The notes below the pieces were generated by a model. The model did no database searches. It saw only the letters and a program-made list of their open reading frames with translations, and was not told the DNA's origin. The position numbers were made by a program, and so were the translations under genes. From the NCBI GenBank assembly GCA_019510435.1, contig JAEKKJ010000007.1:186001-250000 (forward strand): a DNA stretch of 64,000 nt. The letters are read 5' to 3'. The DNA comes from Caulobacterales bacterium. GTDB lineage: Bacteria; Pseudomonadota; Alphaproteobacteria; Caulobacterales; Caulobacteraceae. How positions within the stretch are numbered: position 1 is the stretch's first letter; each line of letters starts with the position of its first letter. This document shows, piece by piece, positions 15,553 through 24,558 of the stretch.

Positions 15553-16848
15553 TTGGACCGCATCGCCATCATCGGCGGCGCGCGGCTGGAGGGCGAGATC
15601 CCGATCAGCGGCGCCAAGAATTCCGCCATCAAGCTGATGGTGGCCAGCCTCCTTACTGAAGAGCCTTTGCGACTGACGAACATGCCCCGGCTGGCGGATA
15701 CCCGCTTCCTGGGAAAACTGCTGGCCCGGCTCGGGACCGAGGTGACGGAGACCGAAGGGCCCGACGGGCCCGAGACGCGGCTCACGACCCGGGAGATCGT
15801 GAGCGGGTTTGCGCCCTATGACCTGGTCCGCCAGATGCGCGCCTCGTTCAACGTGCTGGGGCCGCTGCTGGCGCGGACCGGCCAGGCCAAGGTCTCGCTG
15901 CCCGGGGGTTGCGCCATTGGCGCGCGGCCCGTCGACCTGCACCTGAAGTCGCTTGAGGCGCTGGGCGCGCGCATCGACCTGCACGAGGGCTATGTCTACG
16001 CCCAGGCGCCGCGCGGGCTGAAGGGGGCGGTGATCGACTTCCCGATCAATTCGGTCGGCGCGACCGAGCACGCGATCCTGGCCGCGGTGCTGGCCGATGG
16101 GGACACCGTGCTGCAGAACGCCGCCGCCGAGCCGGAGCTCGCGGACCTGGCGGATTGCCTCAACGCCATGGGCGCCAAGGTCTCCGGCGCGGGGACGCGG
16201 ACCGTCGAGATCCGCGGCGTCAGCCGGCTTTCCGGCGGGACCCATGCGGTGATCCCCGACCGGATCGAGACCGGCACCTACGCCATGGCCGCCGCCATCG
16301 CCGGCGGCGAAGTGCGGCTGACCCGCACGCGCAGCGACTTCATCCAGGCGTTGATCGACAAGATGGTGGAGGCCGGGGTCGACGTGACCGCCCACAACGA
16401 CGGCCTGACGGTGAAGCGAAACGGGGCCAGGCTGAATGCGGTCGAGGTCACCACCGATCCCTATCCGGGTTTCGCGACCGACCTGCAGGCGCAGTTCATG
16501 GCCCTGATGACCCTGGCCGACGGCGAGAGCGTCTTCCGCGAGACGATCTTCGAGAACCGCTTCATGCACGTGCCGGAGCTGGGCCGTCTGGGCGCGGACA
16601 TCACGGTCCATGGTGGCGAGGCGCGGGTGCGCGGCGTCCAGTCGCTCGAGGGCGCCCAGGTGATGGCCACCGACCTGAGGGCCTCGGTCAGCCTGGTCAT
16701 CGCGGGCCTGGCCGCGCGCGGGGAGACGGTGGTCAACCGGGTCTACCACCTGGACCGCGGGTTCGAGCGGCTGGAAGAGAAGCTGGGCGCCTGCGGCGCG
16801 CAGGTGCGTCGCCTGAAGGGCGACCCCGGCGAAGCGGAGGTCGAATAG
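15553..16848 (+). CDS. murA: UDP-N-acetylglucosamine 1-carboxyvinyltransferase
   Basis: MurA adds enolpyruvate from PEP to UDP-GlcNAc, the first committed step of peptidoglycan synthesis, in the cytoplasm. The 431-aa product is full length. It has [20 protein letters not shown] (substrate Lys/Asn) and the active-site Cys120 in [17 protein letters not shown], the site attacked by fosfomycin. The C-terminal end [20 protein letters not shown] is typical. The start is TTG 15553 with AAGGAC upstream. It leads a conserved run with DUF2948 (3-bp gap), hisD, UPF0262, an LMW phosphatase and infA. Confidence 0.97.
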   Translation: MDRIAIIGGARLEGEIPISGAKNSAIKLMVASLLTEEPLRLTNMPRLADTRFLGKLLARLGTEVTETEGPDGPETRLTTREIVSGFAPYDLVRQMRASFNVLGPLLARTGQAKVSLPGGCAIGARPVDLHLKSLEALGARIDLHEGYVYAQAPRGLKGAVIDFPINSVGATEHAILAAVLADGDTVLQNAAAEPELADLADCLNAMGAKVSGAGTRTVEIRGVSRLSGGTHAVIPDRIETGTYAMAAAIAGGEVRLTRTRSDFIQALIDKMVEAGVDVTAHNDGLTVKRNGARLNAVEVTTDPYPGFATDLQAQFMALMTLADGESVFRETIFENRFMHVPELGRLGADITVHGGEARVRGVQSLEGAQVMATDLRASVSLVIAGLAARGETVVNRVYHLDRGFERLEEKLGACGAQVRRLKGDPGEAEVE

Positions 16849-16851
16849 GCG

Positions 16852-17277
16852 ATGGCGGACCCGACGCCCCTGCGGCTGCTGGCCGAGGATCCCGAGGATC
16901 TGGCGGTCATCTCCGCCGCCCTGCAGGACGCCATCGCCAAGGTTGGCGAGGTCGTGTTCGAGGCGCGGGCGCGGCGGCTGACCGTCGCCTTCAACCGCTT
17001 CCGTTGGGAGGCCGGGCAGCGCCAGCGCGTGCGCGCGGCCCTGCAGCTCGGCGGCGTGCTGAAGGTGCAGGCCCGGCGTATCCGCCGCGACCGGCGCGAT
17101 GGCGTTCTGGAACTGCTGGCCATCGGGTTCGAGCCCGGTGAGGCCCCGGGCGGCGTCGTGACGCTGAGCTTCGCGGGCGGTGGGGACCTGCGGGCGCAGG
17201 TGGAGTGCATCGACGCCGTGCTGGCGGACGTGTCCCCGCCATGGCCGACGCCGCGCGAGCCGGCGCACGAGGCCTGA
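16852..17277 (+). CDS. DUF2948 family protein
   Basis: The 141-aa product (start LRLLAEDPEDLAVISAALQD, then FNRFRWEAG, LQLGGVLKVQARRI and VVTLSFAGGGDLRAQVECID) matches DUF2948. That family is almost confined to alphaproteobacteria and is usually encoded between murA and hisD, as here. It has no signal or membrane segment and no known enzymatic motif. The spacing to murA is 3 bp, so the two are likely co-transcribed. Function is unknown. Confidence 0.9.
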   Translation: MADPTPLRLLAEDPEDLAVISAALQDAIAKVGEVVFEARARRLTVAFNRFRWEAGQRQRVRAALQLGGVLKVQARRIRRDRRDGVLELLAIGFEPGEAPGGVVTLSFAGGGDLRAQVECIDAVLADVSPPWPTPREPAHEA

Positions 17278-17319
17278 GCGGCATGGCCTTGCGGCGACGT
17301 CGCCGCTAAAGAGCGCGCC

Positions 17320-18606
17320 ATGCGCAGGTTCCGCTTCGATGATCCCGGCTTTTCCGCTGCCTTCAGCGCCTTCGTGGCGGAGCGCCGCGGCACGCCCGAC
17401 GCAGTGGACGTCGTGGTGCGCGACGTGCTGGCCGCCGTGCGGGTCGAAGGCGTGGCGGCGCTGCTGCGCTTCGCCCGTGATTTCGACAAGGTCGAGCTGA
17501 CCGAAGCCACGCTGCGGGTGGGGCCCGAGGAGATCGCCGCCGGCGCCGCCGCCTGTCGCCCGGAAGTGCGCGAGGCGATCGCCTTCGCCGCCGGCCGCAT
17601 TCGCGCCTACCACGAACGCCAGCGGCCGGCCGATCAGCACTTCGTCGACGAGGCCGGCGTCGAGCTCGGCTGGCGCTGGACTCCGCTGGAGGCCGTCGGG
17701 ATCTATGTGCCGGGCGGCCGCGCCGCCTATCCCTCCACCGTGCTGATGAACGCCGTGCCGGCCGCCGCCGCCGGGGTGGCGCGGATCGCCATGGTGACCC
17801 CGCCCGGCCGGCTGCAGCCGGCGGTGCTGGCCGCGGCCCAGGCGGCCGGCGTCAGCGAGATCTGGCGGGTCGGCGGCGCCCAGGCCGTGGCGGCCCTCGC
17901 CTACGGGGCAGGCCCGATCCGGCCGGTGGACAAGATCGTCGGCCCCGGCAACGCCTTCGTCACCGCCGCCAAGCGGCAGGTCTATGGCGTGGTCGGCATC
18001 GACGCCCTGGCCGGTCCCTCCGAGATCGTCGTCGTGGCCGACGGCGCCAACGATCCGGACTGGATCGCCGCGGACCTCCTCTCCCAGGCCGAACACGACC
18101 CGGCCGCCCAGTCCGTGCTGATCACCGACGACGCCGCCTTCGCCGGCCGCGTGGAGGCCGCGGTCGAGGCCCAGCTTTCGGCGCTCGCCACCGGGGACGA
18201 CGCCCGGGCCTCCTGGCGCGAGCACGGGGCGGTGGTGATCGCCCCGCTGGACGAGGCGCCGGGCCTGGTCGACCTGATCGCGCCCGAGCACGTCGAGTTC
18301 GCCCTGGACGCCCCCGAACGGCTGGCCGACCGCGTGCGGCATGCCGGGGCCATCTTCCTGGGCCGCCACACCCCCGAGGCGATCGGTGACTATGTGGCCG
18401 GCTCCAACCACGTGCTCCCCACCAGCCGGGCGGCGCGGTTCTCCTCGGGGCTGTCGCTGTACGACTTCCTCAAGCGCACCTCGATCGTGAAGTGCAGCCC
18501 GGCCGCTTTCGCCGCCCTGGCGCCGGCGACGGTCGCCCTGGCGGAGGCCGAGGGCCTGCCGGCGCACGCCCGCAGCGCCGCCATCCGGATGGGTCAGTCG
18601 CGATGA
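17320..18606 (+). CDS. hisD: histidinol dehydrogenase
   Basis: HisD oxidises L-histidinol to L-histidine in two NAD+-dependent steps with Zn2+. The 428-aa product shows the family core: GIYVPGGRAAYPSTVLMNAV, then GPGNAFVTAAKRQV, GIDALAGPSEIVVVAD and LLSQAEHDPAAQSVLI (the Zn ligand region Q/H). The C-terminal IGDYVAGSNHVLPTSRAAR and GLSLYDFLKRTS are present. All are intact, so it should be active. It is encoded away from other his genes, as usual in this lineage. Start ATG 17320. Confidence 0.97.
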   Translation: MRRFRFDDPGFSAAFSAFVAERRGTPDAVDVVVRDVLAAVRVEGVAALLRFARDFDKVELTEATLRVGPEEIAAGAAACRPEVREAIAFAAGRIRAYHERQRPADQHFVDEAGVELGWRWTPLEAVGIYVPGGRAAYPSTVLMNAVPAAAAGVARIAMVTPPGRLQPAVLAAAQAAGVSEIWRVGGAQAVAALAYGAGPIRPVDKIVGPGNAFVTAAKRQVYGVVGIDALAGPSEIVVVADGANDPDWIAADLLSQAEHDPAAQSVLITDDAAFAGRVEAAVEAQLSALATGDDARASWREHGAVVIAPLDEAPGLVDLIAPEHVEFALDAPERLADRVRHAGAIFLGRHTPEAIGDYVAGSNHVLPTSRAARFSSGLSLYDFLKRTSIVKCSPAAFAALAPATVALAEAEGLPAHARSAAIRMGQSR

Positions 18607-18676
18607 GGCGGCGCTCCCCGCACGGCGTGGGATGACGCCGACCCCCGGTATGTCCTAAAGCTCGGCCTGGGACGCC

Positions 18677-19153
18677 ATGGCCAGCGACGCGCAAAACCAC
18701 CGCCTGCAGTCGGTCGAGCTCGACGAGGAGTCGCTCGCCGCGGTTTCGCGCGACCAGGAGCAGGAACGGCAGATCGCCATCTTCGACCTGCTCGAGGAGA
18801 ATCGCTTTCACCCCGAAGGCGCCGAAGGCGGCCCGTATGACCTGCGCATGGGGTTGCTGGAGAACCGGCTGGTGCTGGATGTCCGCGGACCGGGCTACGA
18901 GCGCCGTCACATCCTGTCGCTTTCGCCGTTCCGCACGCTGATCAAAGACTACTTCATGATCTGCGACAGCTATTACCAGGCCATCCGCAACTCGACGCCG
19001 CAGCAGATCGAGGCCCTGGATATGGGCCGCCGCGGCCTGCACAATGAAGCTTCGGAGCTGTTGCAGGCGCGCCTGAAGGGCAAGATCGAGACCGACCTCG
19101 ACACCGCCCGCCGGCTCTTCACCCTGATCTGCGCCCTGCACTGGCGGGGCTGA
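18677..19153 (+). CDS. UPF0262 family protein
   Basis: The 158-aa product matches UPF0262, with [16 protein letters not shown] ([15 protein letters not shown]), [18 protein letters not shown], and [19 protein letters not shown]. The conclusion [12 protein letters not shown] is a family signature. The family is alphaproteobacterial and normally follows hisD. It is cytosolic with no known activity. The next gene starts 6 bp after the stop. Confidence 0.9.
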   Translation: MASDAQNHRLQSVELDEESLAAVSRDQEQERQIAIFDLLEENRFHPEGAEGGPYDLRMGLLENRLVLDVRGPGYERRHILSLSPFRTLIKDYFMICDSYYQAIRNSTPQQIEALDMGRRGLHNEASELLQARLKGKIETDLDTARRLFTLICALHWRG

Positions 19154-19159
19154 TCGCGG

Positions 19160-19627
19160 ATGGGCGAGGACCCTGCGAAGAGGCTGCCGGACGCGGTCCT
19201 CTTCTGCTGCAACTTCAACCAGGTGCGCTCGCCGATGGCCGAGGCGCTGCTGAAGCACATGATGGGCGACCGCATCTTCGTGGACAGCTGCGGCCTGAGG
19301 CGGGCGCGCTTCGATCCCGACGAGGACGACATGGAGGTCGATCCGCTGGCCGCCGAGGTGCTGAAGGAACTGGGCATCGATGTCACCCGGCACCGCTGCA
19401 AGACCTTCGCCGACCTCGAGGACGATTCCTTCGACCTCGTGATCTCCCTGACGCCCGAGGCGCAGCACCGGGCGGTGGAGCTCGCCCGCGGTCGGTCGGC
19501 GGACATCGAGTACTGGCCGACGCACGATCCCACACTGACGGAGGGCTCGCGCGCCCATCGCCTGGAGTCCTACCGGCAGGTCCGCGACGGCTTGGCCGCA
19601 CGGATCGCCCAGCGATTCCGGCGCTGA
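19160..19627 (+). CDS. low-molecular-weight protein tyrosine phosphatase-like protein
   Basis: The 155-aa product contains the P-loop C-X5-R motif: Cys17 to Arg23 in FCCNFNQVRSPMAEALLKH. A general-acid Asp is in the late motif THDPTLTEGS. This matches LMW-PTP/arsenate-reductase-like folds. An arsenic role is unlikely because the neighbours are housekeeping genes. It lies in the conserved hisD–infA interval of Caulobacterales and is probably co-transcribed with UPF0262. The physiological substrate is not known. Confidence 0.85.
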   Translation: MGEDPAKRLPDAVLFCCNFNQVRSPMAEALLKHMMGDRIFVDSCGLRRARFDPDEDDMEVDPLAAEVLKELGIDVTRHRCKTFADLEDDSFDLVISLTPEAQHRAVELARGRSADIEYWPTHDPTLTEGSRAHRLESYRQVRDGLAARIAQRFRR

Positions 19628-19671
19628 GCGGCGCCCATCGACCTTTGCGCCGGCGATGCGCTATATTAGGA

Positions 19672-19708
19672 CCGCAGACTGCGGCTCGCGTCCCGATGGC
19701 GCGAGCCG
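19672..19708 (+). promoter_or_regulatory. infA promoter region and leader hairpins
   Basis: A TATATT -10-like box is at 19662–19667. The leader then has CCGCA/TGCGG (19672–19684) and a perfect 9-bp hairpin, CGGCTCGCG (19682–19690) with CGCGAGCCG (19700–19708). The two stems share bases 19682–19684, so they exclude each other. infA starts 37 nt later. Confidence 0.4.
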
Positions 19709-19745
19709 TCGTCGTATGTGAAGTCGCGAGGGAATTGAGAGCCGC

Positions 19746-19964
19746 ATGGCGAAAGAAGAACTGTTGGAGTTTCCCGGCACGGTCAGCGAGGTGCTGCCCA
19801 ACGCCACGTTTCGAGTGAAGCTCGAGAACGACCACGAGATCATCGCCCACACCGCGGGCAAGATGCGCAAGAACCGCATCCGGGTTTCGGCCGGCGACAA
19901 GGTGCTGGTCGAAATGACGCCCTATGACCTGACCAAGGGTCGCATCACGTTCCGCGTCCGCTGA
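19746..19964 (+). CDS. infA: translation initiation factor IF-1
   Basis: IF-1 (72 aa, the standard length) occupies the ribosomal A site during initiation. The sequence is a near-canonical OB fold: [20 protein letters not shown], then [39 protein letters not shown] and [10 protein letters not shown]. Start ATG 19746. A promoter and stable hairpin sit upstream, so it can be expressed on its own. maf follows after 19 bp. Confidence 0.97.
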   Translation: MAKEELLEFPGTVSEVLPNATFRVKLENDHEIIAHTAGKMRKNRIRVSAGDKVLVEMTPYDLTKGRITFRVR

Positions 19965-19983
19965 CGCGGCAGAGGCGCGAGAG

Positions 19984-20568
19984 TTGGCATCGCAGCCGCG
20001 CCTCGTCCTGGCGTCCGCAAGCCCGCGGCGCCTGGACCTCCTGAGCCAGATCGGCCTCACGCCCGACGCCGTCGACGCCGCCGAGCTGGACGAATCCCCC
20101 CAACCGCAGGAGACGCCGCGCCGCCTGGCGCTGCGGCTGGCCGAGGCGAAGGCGGACCACGTGGCCGCGCGCCAGCCGGACGCCTACGTCCTGGCGGCGG
20201 ACACCGTGGTGGCCGTCGGCCGCCGCGTCCTGCCCAAGGCTGGCGACGAAGCCGAGGTGCGGGCCTGCCTGCGCCTCCTGTCCGGCCGGGCCCACAAGGT
20301 GCTGACAGGCGTCGCCGTACGCGCTCCGGATGGGCGCGCCGCGCAACGGCTGGTGGAGACCCGGGTCCGCTTCAAGCGGCTCTCCGACGCGGACGTCGAG
20401 GCCTATGTCGGCTCTGGCGAGGGCCTGGGCAAGGCGGGCGGCTACGCCATCCAGGGGCGTGCGGGCGCGCTGGTCATCGAGTTGCAGGGCTCCTATTCCG
20501 GGGTCGTGGGACTCCCGCTCTACGAGACCGAGAACCTGCTGGCCGGCCTGGGACTGCGCCGCCGATGA
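19984..20568 (+). CDS. maf: Maf-family nucleotide pyrophosphatase
   Basis: Maf/YhdE-type proteins hydrolyse non-canonical or dTTP/UTP nucleotides and are linked to septum control. The 194-aa product has LVLASASPRRLDLLSQIG, the catalytic Asp in YVLAADTVVAVGRR, and KAGGYAIQGRAGALVIELQG followed by SYSGVVGLPLYET. The start is TTG 19984. The last bases overlap the next ATG by 4 bp, so RNase E/G is translationally coupled. Confidence 0.92.
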   Translation: MASQPRLVLASASPRRLDLLSQIGLTPDAVDAAELDESPQPQETPRRLALRLAEAKADHVAARQPDAYVLAADTVVAVGRRVLPKAGDEAEVRACLRLLSGRAHKVLTGVAVRAPDGRAAQRLVETRVRFKRLSDADVEAYVGSGEGLGKAGGYAIQGRAGALVIELQGSYSGVVGLPLYETENLLAGLGLRRR

Positions 20569-21605
20569 GTGGACGGCGCGCCTACCTGGACCGTGGCGTC
20601 GGCGAGACGCGGGCCGTGGTCACCCTGAACGAGCGGCCGGAACGGCTCATCCTCTACCGCGACGAGGACGATCCGCGCCTGGTGCTGGGCGCGCGCCTCG
20701 TCGCGCGCGTGGCCACGGTCGAGCCGGCCATCGCGACGGCCTTCCTTGACCTCGGCGAGGGCCGCGAGGCGATCCTGCCGTTCAAGCCCGAGGCGCGTCC
20801 GGTGCGCGGCGCCGCGCTCGAGGTGGAGATCCGCAGCGAGCCGCGCGACGGCAAGCTGGCCGTGGCCAGGATGCTGGGTGAGGGCAGGGGCGCGCCGCAA
20901 CTGCTGGCGGCGGGCCCGGACGCTCTTGAGACCCTGCGCCACTTCGCGCCCGAGGCCGAGCCGGTGGAGGGCCGCGAGGCCCGCGCCGCCGCCGACGAAG
21001 CCGAGGCCGAGGCGCTGGAGACGATCCATCCGCTGCCGGGCGGCGGCAGCCTGGCCATCGAGCCGACCCGGGCGCTGACGGCCGTCGACGTCGACCTGGG
21101 CGAGCGCAAGGGCGCGGACGCCAAGCGGGTGACGCGCCAGGCCAATCTCACCGCCCTCTCGGAAGCGGCGCGGCTGCTGCGGCTAAAGGGCCTGGGCGGC
21201 CTGGTGGTGGTGGACCTGGCGGGGCGGGGTCACGACGGCGCCGCGCTGCTGGCCGCGGCCCGCCTGGCGTTCGCCCCGGACAATCCCGGCGTTGCGATCG
21301 GCCCCGTCGGGCGTTTCGGGACCATGGAGCTGTCGATCCCGCGCCGCACCCGTCCCTTGCTTGACCTCCTCCGCCAACCCGGGGGCGGCCTGACCGACCG
21401 CGCCTTGGCCCAGAGGCTGGTGCGCCGCCTCGAGGCGGAGGCCGCGGCGCAGCCCGGCGCGCGGCTACGCGCCCGCGCGGCGCCGGCGGTGGTCTTGGCG
21501 GCCGAGCCCCTGACGCGGCGCCTCGCCGAGCGGATCGGCGCGCGATTCGTGGTGGAGGCCGATCCGGCGCGCCTGCGCGAGGCCCTGGACGTCGGCGTCG
21601 CATGA
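20565..21605 (+). CDS. short ribonuclease E/G family protein
   Basis: The 346-aa product is shorter than E. coli RNase G (about 490) or RNase E. It keeps an S1-like N terminus (LVARVATVEPAIATAFLDLG) and the DNase-I-like catalytic region. The candidate Mg2+ aspartates are in ALTAVDVDLGERKG and GLGGLVVVDLAGRGH, with VGRFGTMELSIPR as the usual continuation. The C-terminal Zn-link and small domain look missing or reduced. This short form is usual between maf and yacG in Caulobacterales. It may be a secondary RNase; activity is inferred. Confidence 0.85.
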   Translation: MSGRRAYLDRGVGETRAVVTLNERPERLILYRDEDDPRLVLGARLVARVATVEPAIATAFLDLGEGREAILPFKPEARPVRGAALEVEIRSEPRDGKLAVARMLGEGRGAPQLLAAGPDALETLRHFAPEAEPVEGREARAAADEAEAEALETIHPLPGGGSLAIEPTRALTAVDVDLGERKGADAKRVTRQANLTALSEAARLLRLKGLGGLVVVDLAGRGHDGAALLAAARLAFAPDNPGVAIGPVGRFGTMELSIPRRTRPLLDLLRQPGGGLTDRALAQRLVRRLEAEAAAQPGARLRARAAPAVVLAAEPLTRRLAERIGARFVVEADPARLREALDVGVA

Positions 21606-21772
21606 CCGCGGCCACGTGCCCCATCTGCGGCAAGCCCACCGTCCAGGCCTACCGGCCGTTCTGCTCACGCCGCTGCGCCGACGTCGATCTGCAGCGCTGG
21701 CTGGTCGGCGCCTATGCGGTCCCCGCGCAGGACGACGAGAGCGGTCCAGAGGACGATCCGGACGCCGAATAA
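21602..21772 (+). CDS. yacG: DNA gyrase inhibitor YacG
   Basis: This 56-aa zinc-ribbon protein starts at ATG 21602, overlapping the RNase stop (ATGA). Four zinc cysteines are visible: CPICG (Cys6, Cys9) and PFCSRRCADVDLQRWL (Cys21, Cys25). YacG binds GyrB and inhibits gyrase in E. coli. The acidic tail (DDESGPEDDPDAE) is common. It ends 74 bp before tRNA-Phe. Confidence 0.92.
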   Translation: MTAATCPICGKPTVQAYRPFCSRRCADVDLQRWLVGAYAVPAQDDESGPEDDPDAE

Positions 21773-21845
21773 CATCCCGTTTTCGCTCGCTGGACTTACG
21801 CCGACGGCTCTTTTATAGACGCGGCTCCCCGCGAGGCGGGCCTAG

Positions 21846-21921
21846 GCCTGGGTAGCTCAGTTGGTAGAGCAGCGGATTGAAAATCCGCGTGTCGGTGGTT
21901 CGAATCCGCCCCCAGGCACCA
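21846..21921 (+). tRNA. tRNA-Phe(GAA)
   Basis: A 76-nt cloverleaf: acceptor GCCTGGG/CCCAGGC plus ACCA, D-arm TAGCTCAGTTGGTAGAGC, anticodon loop ATTGAAAAT (GAA, Phe), T-arm GGTGGTTCGAATCCGCC. CCA is encoded. A 7-bp hairpin (AATGCTG/CAGCATT, 21960–21978) follows and could terminate it. The rest of the 457-bp spacer to exbB shows no gene. Confidence 0.96.
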
Positions 21922-22378
21922 TCCCCACCATACCGCAATCGCCGATCCCGGTTTTCGATAATGCTGCATCGCAGCATTCTTGCGCGACCGAAGGTGGTGA
22001 ATAGGCGGGCGGGCGGCGCATGTTGCTTGTGCAGCGCACAATCAGTGCGCAGGGCCCACGAAATTGCACCGGACAGGGAAGCTTCTGCCCCTTGACGCTT
22101 CGACAAGGGGTTGCCAAAGGGTCCGGGCCGCTCGTCTAACAGGCGGTAAGACTTTGGGTTCCCATTCCGGGAGTTCAAGGCCGTCCGCACCTTTGCAACG
22201 CCAATCCCTGCGAAATGTCGGGACTCCGCGTTCAGGGTCGGGCGCAGCGACAGCGCCTCTGGCGTTCCGGACTTGCGAAAGCAGGCTGGGCGCCGGGCTT
22301 GTTTCAACTAGGGTGGAGACGCTCTCGCGCGACGACCCTCCGGCCAATCGTGCTAGACCAACCAGGAACTGGCGACAG

Positions 22379-23260
22379 ATGCTCGACAACAAACTGAAGA
22401 TCACGTTCTCCGCTCTCCTCGGCGCCGCTGCGCTGAGCGTGAGCGTGCCGGCGTTCGCTCAAGCCCCGGCTGCGCCGGCGCCCGCGGACGCCTCTGCCGC
22501 TCCGGCCGCCGCCCCCGCGGCGACGCCGGCGGCCCCCGCCGCCGATGCGGCGGCTCCGCCCACCATCAAGAACGCTGGCAAGCTCAATGTCGGCACGATG
22601 TTCGCGGACGCGAACATCGTCGTGAAGGTGATCATGATCGGCCTGGTTCTCGCCTCGGTGCTGAGCTGGACGATCCTGGTGACCAAGCTCCTCGAGTTCC
22701 GGTCCCTCAACAAGACCTCGGACAACTTCATGGAAGCGTTCCGCGGCGCCAAGTCGGTCAACGACATGAGCCGTATCGCGCTGTCTGAAGAGTTCGACGG
22801 CAACCCGCTGGCCGACATGGCCGCCGCGGCCGCCCAGGAAATCGAACTGTCGCGTCAGGCCGGCCTGCTCGGGCCCGACCACCGCGACAACACCATCCAC
22901 CGCGCCCAATCGGCGGTCGGTGCGGTTCAGGCCGCGCTTGCCCGTCGCCTTTCCGGTGGCATGCAGTACCTGGCGTCGGTCGGCTCCAACGGTCCGTTCA
23001 TCGGCCTGTTCGGCACCGTGTACGGCATCATGAACTCGTTCATCGGTATCGCGAACACCAACACCACCAACCTGGCCGTCGTGGCGCCCGGCATCGCCGA
23101 GGCCCTGCTGGCGACCGGTCTGGGCCTCTTCGCCGCCATCCCCTCGGTGATCTTCTACAACTACTTCCAGACGCGTATCTCCGCCTTCGGCGCGCGTTCG
23201 GAAGGGTTCGTGGCCGAGCTGATGAACGCGATTTCCCGGCAGCTCGACAAGGGAGCCTAA
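22379..23260 (+). CDS. exbB: ExbB proton-channel subunit
   Basis: ExbB forms the inner-membrane pentamer that couples proton flow to TonB. The frame is open from 22064, but ATG 22379 gives a proper signal-like start (MLDNKLKITFSALLGAAALS) and a 293-aa product. An Ala/Pro-rich periplasmic linker (about 27–60) precedes the first membrane segment (VVKVIMIGLVLASVLSWTIL). The conserved GLFGTVYGIMNSFIGIA and ALLATGLGLFAAIPSVIFYN follow. Five bp later exbD starts. With tonB it would energise the TonB receptors of this window. Confidence 0.95.
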   Translation: MLDNKLKITFSALLGAAALSVSVPAFAQAPAAPAPADASAAPAAAPAATPAAPAADAAAPPTIKNAGKLNVGTMFADANIVVKVIMIGLVLASVLSWTILVTKLLEFRSLNKTSDNFMEAFRGAKSVNDMSRIALSEEFDGNPLADMAAAAAQEIELSRQAGLLGPDHRDNTIHRAQSAVGAVQAALARRLSGGMQYLASVGSNGPFIGLFGTVYGIMNSFIGIANTNTTNLAVVAPGIAEALLATGLGLFAAIPSVIFYNYFQTRISAFGARSEGFVAELMNAISRQLDKGA

Positions 23261-23265
23261 GCTAG

Positions 23266-23703
23266 ATGGCCGCCAAACTCTCAAGCGGAGGGGGCGGGCG
23301 CTATCAGGAAGACCAGAACGCCGAGATCAACGTAACGCCCTTCGTGGACGTGATGCTGGTCTTGTTGATCATCTTCATGGTGGCCGCACCACTGGCGAGC
23401 GTGACCGTCAAGGTCGAGCTCCCGCCGGCGGTCGCCAAGCCTGGCACAAACCCTCCGAAGCCGGTCTACATCTCGATCCAGCCGGGCGGGAACCTGTTCA
23501 TCCAGGACTTCCGCACCGACCTGCCGAGCCTGGGTGACGACCTTCGGAAGCAACTGGGCGCGACCCGGAACCCGACGAAGGAACGGATCTTCATTCGGGC
23601 GGACAAGAACGTGCTCTATGGCGACTTCATGGGCGTGATGAACATGCTGCAGGACAACGGGTTCTACAGCGTGGCTCTCGTCGGTGAAGACAACAACAAG
23701 TAG
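23266..23703 (+). CDS. exbD: ExbD proton-channel subunit
   Basis: The 145-aa product has one N-terminal membrane segment with the essential Asp in INVTPFVDVMLVLLIIFMVA, then a periplasmic domain (VYISIQPGGNLFIQDFRTDL…ERIFIRADKNVLYGDFMGVM). It pairs with ExbB in the proton channel. The spacing to exbB is 5 bp and to tonB 10 bp, so this is one operon. Confidence 0.95.
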   Translation: MAAKLSSGGGGRYQEDQNAEINVTPFVDVMLVLLIIFMVAAPLASVTVKVELPPAVAKPGTNPPKPVYISIQPGGNLFIQDFRTDLPSLGDDLRKQLGATRNPTKERIFIRADKNVLYGDFMGVMNMLQDNGFYSVALVGEDNNK

Positions 23704-23713
23704 GTGGTGAGCC

Positions 23714-24421
23714 ATGTCTGACACATCACCTGACCACGCCATTATTCGGCACAACCCGTTTGATGACCCCAAGCCGCCCCGGCGGCCGGGGCTGATCATC
23801 GGGCTGGCGATCGTCCTGGCGGTTCACGCCGCCCTGGGCGTGTATTTCTGGAAGTCGCGTTTCGAGCCGAAGTACAAGGAGTACTCGGAGGATGTGACGG
23901 ACGTCTCGCTGATCAAGCCCGTCCCGCCGCCGCCTCCGCCGCCTCCGCCGCCGCCGCCGCCGAATACCCCGCCGCCGCCGCCGCCGAAGCTGCAGCCGCG
24001 TCCGCCGGTCTCCGTGCCTGACGTTCCGTCGATCCCGCCGCTGCCGGTTCCCCCGGTCGAGCGCCGGATCGAGGAGCCGAAGCCGCCGGCCGCGCCGCCG
24101 CCGGAGCCTCCGCGTCCGTCGGTGATCACCAACCCCGACTGGGCTCGTCGTCCGTCCGCCGAAGACCTCGCGCGGTACTTCCCGGACCGGGCGCAACGGA
24201 TGGAGATCAACGGCAAGGCGACCATCAGCTGCACCGTCGACGCGCGTGGCACGCTGCAGAGCTGCTCCGTTCTCTCGGAAGAGCCGGCCGACATGGGCTT
24301 TGGCGACGCCGCGATGAAGATGAGCAAGCTCTTCAAGATGCGGCCGCAGACCAAGGACGGTCAGCCGGTCGACGGGGGCACGGTGCGGATCCCGATCCGC
24401 TTCGATCTCCCGAAGGGCTGA
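23714..24421 (+). CDS. tonB: TonB energy-transducing protein
   Basis: The 235-aa product has a single membrane anchor (GLIIGLAIVLAVHAALGVYF; the TonB-type His is present). A periplasm-spanning Pro-rich stretch follows, with runs of Pro at about 72–90 and PPPEPPRPS. The C-terminal TonB domain is ADDLARYFPDRAQRM-like, then NGKATISCTVDARGTLQSCS. It carries energy from ExbBD to outer-membrane receptors. A strong terminator 26 bp downstream ends the operon. Confidence 0.93.
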   Translation: MSDTSPDHAIIRHNPFDDPKPPRRPGLIIGLAIVLAVHAALGVYFWKSRFEPKYKEYSEDVTDVSLIKPVPPPPPPPPPPPPPNTPPPPPPKLQPRPPVSVPDVPSIPPLPVPPVERRIEEPKPPAAPPPEPPRPSVITNPDWARRPSAEDLARYFPDRAQRMEINGKATISCTVDARGTLQSCSVLSEEPADMGFGDAAMKMSKLFKMRPQTKDGQPVDGGTVRIPIRFDLPKG

Positions 24422-24446
24422 TCCAGCCTTCACGAACTGAGAAACG

Positions 24447-24480
24447 CCCCGGCCGCCCCTGGCGACCGGGGTTTTTCTTT
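24447..24480 (+). terminator. Rho-independent terminator of exbB–exbD–tonB
   Basis: The stem CCCCGG (24447–24452) / CCGGGG (24466–24471) is followed by a T-rich run (GTTTTTCTTT). It lies 26 bp after the tonB stop. Confidence 0.85.
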
Positions 24481-24558
24481 GCCTGCTGCGCGGGCGCCTG
24501 CACTTCAGCCCAGCGTCGGGACCACGTAGAACGGGCGCGGAGCAGGGGCGACGGAGCC

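Noticed and set aside
15535..18567. Long antisense open frame (about 1,010 codons) opposite murA–hisD
   Set aside because: It is Gly/Arg/His-rich with no domain and runs antisense to three well-conserved genes. High GC makes such shadows common.
23927..23985. CCG/CCT repeat as a microsatellite or repeat element
   Set aside because: It encodes the expected Pro-rich spacer of TonB.
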